A DNA stretch of 45,778 bases from an uncultured Chitinophagales bacterium (lineage in GTDB: Bacteria > Bacteroidota > Bacteroidia > Chitinophagales > JAHDHT01), in NCBI GenBank assembly GCA_938023075.1, contig CALHDG010000100.1, positions 1 through 45,778 on the forward strand, in the 5' to 3' direction. Below the pieces are notes generated by a model. It ran no database searches, was not told where the DNA came from, and saw only the letters and a list, made by a program, of their open reading frames with translations. The position numbers were made by a program, and so were the translations under genes. Of this stretch, positions 43,001-45,778 are shown one piece after another. The stretch's first letter is position 1; each line of letters starts with the position of its first letter.

Positions 43001-45778
43001 TCAAACAATTCTTTAAATATTGATGTCAATTCAAATTATAATGGTATTACTGATTTTAATTTATTAAACGGGTCAGATGAGTTGAATCCATTGGAGGTAG
43101 CCCGGCTAAATATACATTTAAATGTGGGACCATTTGAAAATGACACCATCCTCAACAATCAGGTTTTTGCTTCTGGTATTTCAGTTGATGGAAATTTGAC
43201 AACCGATTTATCAGATGACAGAACCAATACAACCTCTGAAGATGACCCAACGCCTGCCGAATTTATTATTGAAGCGGCACAAATTGGTTTAGCCAAAACG
43301 GCAAAAAGTGTTGTACCGGCTACCACAGAAGGTCATCATTTAATAACCTATCAATTTGTATTAAAAAACACGGGTAATTTAATAGTAGATAATTTAAATT
43401 TAATAGATGATTTAACGGGCAGTATTGGTGTTGCTGGTTTGGCGTATTTGTTACCCTTAGCACAAACTCCGCAGCTAATTTCTTCTAATGCAACTTTAAA
43501 TCCACAAATGAACTTGTTATATGATGGAGATTTAAATGACAATTTATTTACCGAAAATACCGGCTTGTTAGAACCCGGTGAAAGTTTAACGATCGAATTT
43601 ACGGTGGAAGTTATGGACAATGAAATGAATAACCCTATTGTAAACAGTGCCATTGCCAATGCCAGAAGTACAGATGGCTCCTTGGTTGAGGATATTAGTC
43701 ACCAAGGCACCGTGCCCGATCCTGAAAGTGATGGTACAAGTGATAACAGTACGCCTAGTATACTATCTTTTAATACGATTGAGTTAGTGTTAGAAAAAAA
43801 TAGCAATGTTGTAGTTGGTGAAAATGCTGAAGTAGGTGACACCATAACTTATATTATTAATTTAATGAATGAAAGCCCGGTTGCTGCTACAAACATTGAA
43901 ATACTCGATCAAATGCCGGCTGAAGTTGAACTGATCAGCAGCACAACTACTATTGGTTCTTTTCACGAGTTTACCAATATTTGGACAATACCGGTTTTGC
44001 CACCTAATTCATTTAACCGGGTATTGTTAGATGTTATTGTAAAGCAAACAGGAGAGATCAGTAATTATGCATCTATTGAACATTTAGATCAACTCGATCT
44101 AAATTTAATTAACAATGCCGATACTACTTCTTTTCAAGCAATTGAAGCTTTTACAGAACCGGTTGCCGAATTAACACTAACTAAATTAGTCAATGAAGCT
44201 AATATCAATTTAAATGAAACTACAGATTTCAATATCACTGTTTCAAATGCCGGACCTGATGATGCGACTAATGTTGTAATTAGAGAATTATTACCTAATG
44301 GTTTAATCATTACCAATACGAATCCATCATCTGGAACATATAGTGCCATTACCAACTATTGGAACATCCCATTGGTGGAAGCTGGTGCTTCCGAAAGCAT
44401 AACGATTACCATGCGTGGTATGGAAGCTGGTTCCTTTACGAATCAGGCAGACATTATTGGCAGCGACCAACCCGACCCGGTAGAAGCTAATAATATAGAT
44501 GAAGCCATTGTATTTGTTGATGAATTGCCTCCACCACCTTCAGCAGATTTGTCAATAAATAAAATGGTTGATGTAAACACCATCGATGAAAATGAAACGA
44601 CTACTTTCACCATAGTTGTTTCAAATGCCGGACCTGATGAAGCTACCAACATTTTAATTGAAGAAAATTTACCAGAAGGTTTATCTTATCTATCTAATTC
44701 TGCTACTGTAGGTATTTTCACTACCAATAATGAAGAATGGTCAATCGAAAGCCTGCCTTCCGGAAGTTCGGCTACCTTAACTTTAGTTACTTTAGGAGAT
44801 AAGCCGGGCAGCTATATCAATGAAGTTGAAATTACAGAAAGTGATCAGCCCGACCCCGTCCTATCTAACAATACAAGTCAGGTAGATTTAGTAGTTGATC
44901 AAATTGTAGTACCCACGGCAGAATTGTCTCTTACAAAAACCGTCAATTCAAATGCCATACTGCAAAATGAAGCGACAACTTTTGAGATTATAATATCTAA
45001 TGCAGGACCAAATGTGGCAACTAATATTGTTGTTGAGGAGGTATTACCAGATGGTCTGCAATATGTAAGCCATAATTCATCACACGGAGGGTATAGCTTA
45101 GTTAACGGAGAGTGGATATTAAATTCGCTTCCTGTTGGCAATACCGCTGTACTCGAAATTGAGGTGCTAGGCATATCATCGGGCACAATTACTAATGAGG
45201 CAAGCATTATCAATACTGATCTCTTTGATCCGGTTGCAACTAATAATAGTGACCAAGCTACTGTATTTATAACCGAAGTTTTAGAACCTTATGCGGAATT
45301 ATCCTTAACTAAAACGGTTAGTAAAAATGCCATCAAGCAAAATGAAGCCACCAATTTTGAAATCATAGTCTCTAACGCCGGACCAGATGATGCAACAAAT
45401 ATCACCATTGAAGAAATATTACCAGATGGAATTGAATATGTTAATCATGTTTCGTCACACGGAGGTTATAGTCTCGTTAATGGAGCATGGAGTTTAAATA
45501 GGTTGCCTGCAGGCAGCACCGCAATCTTAAATATAGAAGTTATGGGCATTGATGCAGGAACCATCACCAACCAAGCTAACATTGTTAGCAGCGATCAGTT
45601 AGATGCGGTGCTGACTAATAACAGCGATCAAGCAGTCGTGTTTGTAGCAGAAGTTTTAGAACCTTATGCCGAATTATCCTTAACCAAAACCGTTAATGAT
45701 AATGCCATTATGCAAAACGAAACGACGGCTTTCAATATCTTAATTTCTAATGAAGGACCGGATACTGCGACTAATGTG
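28043..45778 (+). CDS. Giant repetitive secreted protein with DUF11-like repeats (partial, 3' end outside window)
   Basis: ATG 28043 opens a frame that I followed at many points to the right edge; every recognisable repeat lies in that same frame, giving at least 5,911 residues without a stop. A signal peptide (IVIKLIIIILNFQINQSHAQ) is followed by two cysteine-containing modules of about 259 aa (from about residues 36 and 293). About 33 tandem beta-rich repeats of about 139 aa begin near residue 551, and at least six classical DUF11 repeats of about 124 aa begin near residue 5,250. The protein is rich in Asn, Asp and Thr and very poor in Cys after the N-terminal modules. It is probably a surface adhesin exported by T9SS; the expected C-terminal sorting domain is outside the window. 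A near-consensus -7 box (TATACTTTG, 27917-27925) lies upstream. Confidence 0.93.
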   Translation, partial: MIELSNFSIKHKLGGIVIKLIIIILNFQINQSHAQTDDLDWNDDFNFITGAGTYNYTTEGDVNCLFSAALTVGNIDLDPRFGIITEPNRALPDSDGDAVVLDVWGTLSQENVTNSINVSFGECLTGVNFGITDIDLTEAIAIRGLDCNGNFVYPTVTPVGAAKYLIYDALSNNCINCGGFAFPLVIFNCFAFPNCAIPNAPCTNNPIPNYLTFVGSGDNDNNLNTTVILDFGTQQISGIEFLYSFVDFDGAYDCPDATSNNNEVSGISGFGTPGGMEIIHLQIGEILYDTPPCTTDALDWNDNGNAPNGTGIYSYSNLGNPNCTFGAELEVGNNFNVDPLFGTTTVTGLGLPDTNGDGVVLDVWGESNNNNVNFLSLVFDRCLTGVRFGITEIDLAETVGIRGIDCNGAFVYPAISAPGNPNYLIYDHLTNNCTNCSGFTFPVTASDCIGVPNCVVPNSPCTNNPLMNYLSIVGGGVNNNNINSTAILDFGTQQISEIYLLYGYIENDGAYDCPNASTSVNDISAIDGNGIVGNVISHIQIGEIIFDEYSICPSTEINVTKSISNGPTLNSDGTYDVTYSIQVENTGVDPVTNLQINDNLIAFAPINSTLITITGGAFTVNNNYDGTSDFIITSGTNNLAVGQSFSFDLLVNSGGYSTLPVNRNIVLLSGEDSSGNIIIGRSSVVPAFPLAMPSVQITKSLQSVPILNADGTYEVTYNVLIENTGTTTLSNVQVTDVLTAFAPVSSANITINTGNITANPNFDGLGDSNLLTGADILLAGETATLSLQLIIGPYSTPPVTTNNTVEVTGEDDSGNPAMDTDAVPTSFVAPMPAIDIVKTITSNPALNLDGTYDVTFGFAIENTGDQNLTTIGLMDDLSAFAPINSTNIIINNGNVTASMLYDGTSNINLLSGADNMTPGETAIVSLEVNMGPFTTPVSGVSNTADVSGISPASSTVTNNSSVVPAFLAAVSDVSITKTIASNPRLNADGTYETTFDIQIENTGNISLNNVQITDNLTAFAPVNFNSISATSININTNNNFNGLTDFNLLVGTDTLLPGETANLSLKVNVGPYATPPDSIDNTAAVSGEDNFGNPVSDTHTVATPFDAPMPAIDIVKTISSNPALNADGTYDSVFNFAIENTGNQNLSNVQFTDNLIAFGPINSTSIAVINGNLTANAGFDGSSDQNLLNGGDNLAPGETGVLSLQVNLGPYNTPISGINNRTDISATDPAGSAVTDISLIAPIFPTPTSAINLVKTVSSNPTLNADGTYDVEFSFVIENTGDQNLDNVQIVDNLSAFVPVNSTSASSITGNILFNQNYDGITDDNLLNGLSSLLPGETASISLSVNMGLHSPALTGVDNQAIVSATDPSNAMVNDMDLATPVFPTPAPAVNVTKTISSNPILNTNGTYDVVFNFVIENTGDQNLNNIQLTDNLSAFAPINLVNLGLVSGTLSTNINFDGTTDFNILGGANTLSPSETAAISLTLNIGPHNPTLIGLDNQTDISATDPSGATVNDMDTATPVFPTPAPAIEVIKTVGSNPSLNVDGTYDVIFNIILENTGNQIINNIQIEDDLSAFAPINNINTTIIGALPLNSNYDGVTDINLLGAIGILSPNENITISLSVNMGPHNSTINGIDNMVDASATDPSGLAIGDSDSAPLVFPLPAPAIEIVKSISSNPTLNSDGTYDAIFSFTITNTGNQNLNSIQITDDLSAFAPINYTNIVQAASSLTANINYNGLTDITLLSNADMLAPNDAATLSIEVNVGPHNPTISNVNNIADVTAIDPSGTAVNDSDVADPLFPTPNPGIEVVKTVSSNPVLNTDGTFDLTFKFALKNTGDVDLSNIQLTDNLSAFAPINSILYANESANLSPNSVFDGLINVNTLTGADVLAPNESGSFELVLNVGPHSTTITGIANTCQVNATAPNSESVNNNDDVTPAFQATIPALKIDKTLFSGPDLNTDGTFDITFKIEAQNTGNVNLDDIQIVDDLSTYAPINSVNISNFSANVSPSGSFNGTSNINTLLGNDSFVPGETGILYINLNVGPYSTIPANLTNQAEITGLDPSNNTVSDTDAQPSPITPPNSSIDVVKTLINAPFLNTDGTYDLAFKIDIENIGDVNLSNLQVTDDLTAFSPVNSANIGNTSANLSPNGLYNGLTDINTLLGNDNFVPGQRGSFFIYANVGPYNNPPAVFTNIVNVTAIDPSNQNVNNTDNADVSVSSPLSSIKIAKSILNGPTLNNDGTYNITFQINLENSGDVDLNNIQVTDDLNIFAPVNTAIISNTSSNLSPNSNYNGISNINALNGNDTFVPGETGRFDIVVNIGAYPTTLTGLSNNADATGIDPNGISVADNALTPVVFPLLNPGISVSKQILSGPNLNNDGTYDISFLINLENTGNVDLMNIQLEDDLSMYAPVNQANISNTSANLSSNGAYNGIVITNTLIGVDVLNPGETGAFNINVNFGPYALTPTGLENEIIAFANDPAGMEHTDTASVPSPILSPSPSLSINKSILNLPSINTDGTYDIIYDMSIQNTGNVNLTNVQIIDDLSVFNPVNNASVINTSANLSPNGLYNGLANTNTLTGTDVLLPGQTESLEILMNIGPFVTAPPIINNVGMVNGIDPGGNNIVSTDTVPTIIPIPGPQLSVTKQLSSGPDLKDDGTYDMSFDIMVENSGDLILNNIQVTDILSQYNPVNNVIINNLSSNLSLNPNYNGISVSNTLTGTDSFAPSESGNYEILVNVGPFDPIPAAGSLSNIIAGTATDPSGNVITSTDEMLTDFPNLNPSIYINKTFIDDASPNADGTYDITFFIEIENTGIVNLYDIQIIDDLSLYNPVNSVTSSNSTGNIALNSLYDGISDIALLVGNDIFSPGETANFEMTMNVGSYDSSVDLNALQNEVTVTSNDPNGNLISDNDIELTDLRSIFPTIDIQKTLTDGPSLRTDGTYDLTFSLNVINNGNVNLSNIQIVDDLSQYAPVNSIAITNTSANLSPNASFNGISNVNALLGIDGFSPGELGSLDIVLNVGPYSTLPPNGVMVNEATASGTDPNGVLQTNVSSATSNFQNSMAGIDITKTLLNTPLLKTDGTIDLRFNINVRNNGDVNLNDLQIEDDLTVFSPINSVSIINTSANVSPNSAYNGISNVNTLLGLDDFSPNETGSFDLLINVGPYDPTPENIGNAALAKATDPAGNLVQDNDEVPTTLPKQLPAIDVIKSLKGQPVVNADGTYSLTYNIKVNNIGNADLNNLQLIDDLASLSPVNNVSFSNTSANISSNSAYDGITDTNILLGTNTLIPAESASIDLNVNCGPFNPTPSNLTNLVEVTSTDPSNILIADKDSVDTALPNTSASIQVLKEIISGPTLLSDGTQRTDYAITITNNGNVDLNNIQVIDDLTAFVPVNLVTLSNISANLSFNPGYNGTSNMNILLGNNSLVPNETASLQISVNTGPYAFPIFGLSNIAAASATDPSANVVTDQSAVSTDYDVSRPELGLAKALTSGPVLLSDGTFIISMRLLVENSGNVDIFNIQITDDLMTTFSLPPTPNINYVLILNSSNNFNPNTSFDGQAVQNLLIGNDNLSVGEIGFVDIEINFGPMPPNTFTVFQNTANVIGTAPSGFEVEDNSHDGLNPDPEGDGPNNNDDPTPIPTKPPLGEIGIAKELTSISNILPDGTYDILYTLFIENSGPVIVTDLQIVDNLSTAFSGIAAVPINAVSLTNASSNLSPNGVYNGITNTNVLLGIDDFAPGETGLIQIKVNVGIVPQPGGDFANQAFVSGIDSDGSPIQDSSDDGSDPDKDDDGPLNDNQPTIVTLEPGLSSIEILKSLISPPVLNENGTYDLIYNLQVQNTGYVPIENVQILDALISFSPLQQPIISNVTSNLNVNPVYDGIVNVNLLTGNDELAAGESASLNLVLTVGPLNGNIDEITNYTIASANDDSGIQLFDDSFVITPFEASEPKIDLEKKLINGPNSKIDGTYDISFRLELINTGDVVLNNLQVLDQLSDYAPINSINFLNISSNLSPNGSYNGLSDLNMLNGTDSFVPGEEGSFDVAINVGPLTNIPSDLKNLAMANGIDPGGNKVSDEDEIETPIDAFEPAIRILKNLINDPVLNNDGTYEFTFLIQLINDGNVILNDLQITDDLSNFAPINSTGIVNVSSNLSANPAFNGITSINLLSGTNSFQPGENGILNLTVNAGPYASIPADLNNMAEATAIASSGEAVNDNDIAGTQIGNLQPAIEVQKSLFAGPVLNPDGSYKMSFLIRAENTGNVTLNNIQLIDDISNYAPVINTIVTLPSSNLSINLNYDGITNTNLLSGVDVLEPGESGLLNLEIIAGPYPELPADSVNRVTATGVDPLGNISTMLDSVSTPFESFGDAKLNLDKLLIEAPELQDDGTYNLSYFITVGNIGSVNITNLQIEDDLSNFQPLNNAFISSPTSNLSPNPTFNGINNINTLAGGDLLTPGEVASFKLELNVGPYDPPVTNLINLARAYGNEPTGDLVVDVDDEEANFEVYRASINADKLLIEPPVLNEDGTYDFMFFINLSNTGNVDLSNIQVIDDLSAFEPVNAAFVVSPSANLSPNPVFDGLFNKNTLLGNDFLTPGETASFALTLNAGPFNPTPSNLLNLIRVTGNDPINNVVEELDAELSPVDPLNPSISVSKTISSGPDYNSDGTYDILFTINVENTGDVILNKLQLVDDLQQLQPVNTASIINNTPNLSNNFTYDGLSDKNLLFGFDELQPGENGSVQILINIGPYITVPTGATNAVNGFATAPNDLVVTGQDEIPVILQDLDQSIGLAKQLDALPILNEDGSYDLQYSFIVENTGTISLENIQITDNLSQFSPINQAEVLFTSSNLSPNAFYDGTADIALLTGMDNLQPNERGTFTLSLNVGPYVTVPQGLTNSATASATTPLNNTITDLSDDGIITDNFEDDPTPTPFSFSNPKLEVVKALLESPKMQLDGSYNLAFAVTVQNTGNILLNNLQLEDDLSAFQPLNEVQLSNNSLNIDVNSNYNGITDFNLLNGSDELNPLEVARLNIHLNVGPFENDTILNNQVFASGISVDGNLTTDLSDDRTNTTSEDDPTPAEFIIEAAQIGLAKTAKSVVPATTEGHHLITYQFVLKNTGNLIVDNLNLIDDLTGSIGVAGLAYLLPLAQTPQLISSNATLNPQMNLLYDGDLNDNLFTENTGLLEPGESLTIEFTVEVMDNEMNNPIVNSAIANARSTDGSLVEDISHQGTVPDPESDGTSDNSTPSILSFNTIELVLEKNSNVVVGENAEVGDTITYIINLMNESPVAATNIEILDQMPAEVELISSTTTIGSFHEFTNIWTIPVLPPNSFNRVLLDVIVKQTGEISNYASIEHLDQLDLNLINNADTTSFQAIEAFTEPVAELTLTKLVNEANINLNETTDFNITVSNAGPDDATNVVIRELLPNGLIITNTNPSSGTYSAITNYWNIPLVEAGASESITITMRGMEAGSFTNQADIIGSDQPDPVEANNIDEAIVFVDELPPPPSADLSINKMVDVNTIDENETTTFTIVVSNAGPDEATNILIEENLPEGLSYLSNSATVGIFTTNNEEWSIESLPSGSSATLTLVTLGDKPGSYINEVEITESDQPDPVLSNNTSQVDLVVDQIVVPTAELSLTKTVNSNAILQNEATTFEIIISNAGPNVATNIVVEEVLPDGLQYVSHNSSHGGYSLVNGEWILNSLPVGNTAVLEIEVLGISSGTITNEASIINTDLFDPVATNNSDQATVFITEVLEPYAELSLTKTVSKNAIKQNEATNFEIIVSNAGPDDATNITIEEILPDGIEYVNHVSSHGGYSLVNGAWSLNRLPAGSTAILNIEVMGIDAGTITNQANIVSSDQLDAVLTNNSDQAVVFVAEVLEPYAELSLTKTVNDNAIMQNETTAFNILISNEGPDTATNV
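28148..29696 (+). repeat. Two tandem copies of a cysteine-containing N-terminal module (about 259 aa each)
   Basis: Copy 1 (about 28148-28922) and copy 2 (about 28923-29696) share the same order of motifs: LDWND, GDGVVLDVWG or DGDAVVLDVWG, CLTGVxFGIT, IRGLDCNG/IRGIDCNG, VYP, NNCxNCxGF, PCTNNP, ILDFGTQQIS, DGAYDCP and a closing HLQIGEI or HIQIGEI. Cysteine positions are conserved between copies, which suggests shared disulphides or metal sites. Confidence 0.85.
29697..43789 (+). repeat. About 33 tandem Ig-like repeats of about 139 aa (417 nt)
   Basis: Each unit opens with a 'V-x-K-T/S-L/I' strand and NxDGTYD, followed by an E-N-T-G or similar turn, NLxNIQxxDDL, APVN, a 'N-G-x-x-D-x-N-x-L' segment, PGETxxxxLxVNVGPY and a final linker with DPSG or similar. 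DGTYD-type motifs recur near 29757, 30170, 30588, 31004, 31420, 31838 and so on, about 417 nt apart, to about 38527. Later units near 38.9, 39.4, 42.8 and 43.2 kb are longer because of Asp-rich linkers. Units differ clearly in DNA sequence, so the array is old apart from some recently copied blocks. Confidence 0.9.
43790..45778 (+). repeat. At least six classical DUF11 repeats of about 124 aa
   Basis: From 43790 the repeat type changes. Units start near 43790, 44162, 44549, 44923, 45292 and 45668 with AELSLTKTV-like strands. They carry the DUF11 marks SNAGPD, ATN(I/V), LPEG or LPDG, a W near the middle, and an xLPxGSxA segment. The last unit is cut by the window edge. Units starting at 44923 and 45292 are especially alike (both with HGGYSLVNG). 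Confidence 0.88.

Noticed and set aside
29697-43789. Regular repetition that could be mistaken for a CRISPR or satellite array
   Set aside because: The period is about 417 nt, repeats are divergent and all in one coding frame, with no short identical repeats separated by unique spacers.
28207-45213. Many minus-strand ORFs of 60-160 codons spaced regularly across the right third
   Set aside because: They are antisense shadows of the giant repeat gene. Their spacing mirrors the 417-nt and 372-nt units, and their proteins have no family features.

Overview
The window comes from a low-GC member of the Bacteroidota. The signs are promoter -7 boxes of the TAnnTTTG type, few visible Shine-Dalgarno sequences, two kinds of type IX secretion (T9SS) C-terminal sorting domain, a TamL-type Omp85 lipoprotein and a type III-B CRISPR effector locus of the Bacteroidetes style. 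Placement below phylum (a Chitinophagales or Saprospirales-like lineage) is only a guess. No tRNA, rRNA or CRISPR array was seen.

Region 1 (about 1-7.5 kb, minus strand) is a compact CRISPR type III-B operon: a CorA-like membrane effector, a 98-aa membrane protein, then cmr1, cmr2 (cas10), cmr3, cmr4 and cmr5. The Cas10 has no HD nuclease domain but keeps a polymerase/cyclase palm. With CorA next to it, this points to second-messenger signalling to a membrane effector, as in the SAM-AMP/CorA systems. The corA reading frame is broken by one in-frame TGA at 6634-6636. No cmr6 is visible, and the tail of an IS66-like transposase lies where it might follow. The system may be decaying, or the TGA may be a sequence error.

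Region 2 (7.6-8.7 kb) is a ParE/RelE-type toxin-antitoxin pair plus a 47-aa ORF, enclosed by imperfect inverted repeats of about 95 bp and accompanied by other palindromic repeats.

Region 3 (8.7-13.4 kb) is mostly housekeeping: ligD (POL-PE-LIG order), rpsT, prs and rplY, followed by a 161-bp palindromic element and a terminator.

Region 4 (13.6-27.8 kb) mixes envelope and housekeeping genes: a T9SS cargo protein; a three-gene unit of lipoprotein, ECF sigma factor and a membrane-anchored beta-barrel protein; a 223-bp MITE with 18-bp terminal repeats and a 5-bp target duplication; tamL; a SpoU/TrmH RNA methyltransferase; purC; a T9SS cargo protein; riboflavin synthase; and a T9SS type-B cargo protein.

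Region 5 (28.0-45.8 kb, plus strand) is one giant open reading frame that runs off the right edge. At least 5,911 residues lie in the window: a signal peptide, two copies of a cysteine-containing module of about 259 aa, about 33 tandem Ig-like repeats of about 139 aa, then at least six classical DUF11 repeats of about 124 aa. It is probably a very large secreted surface adhesin.
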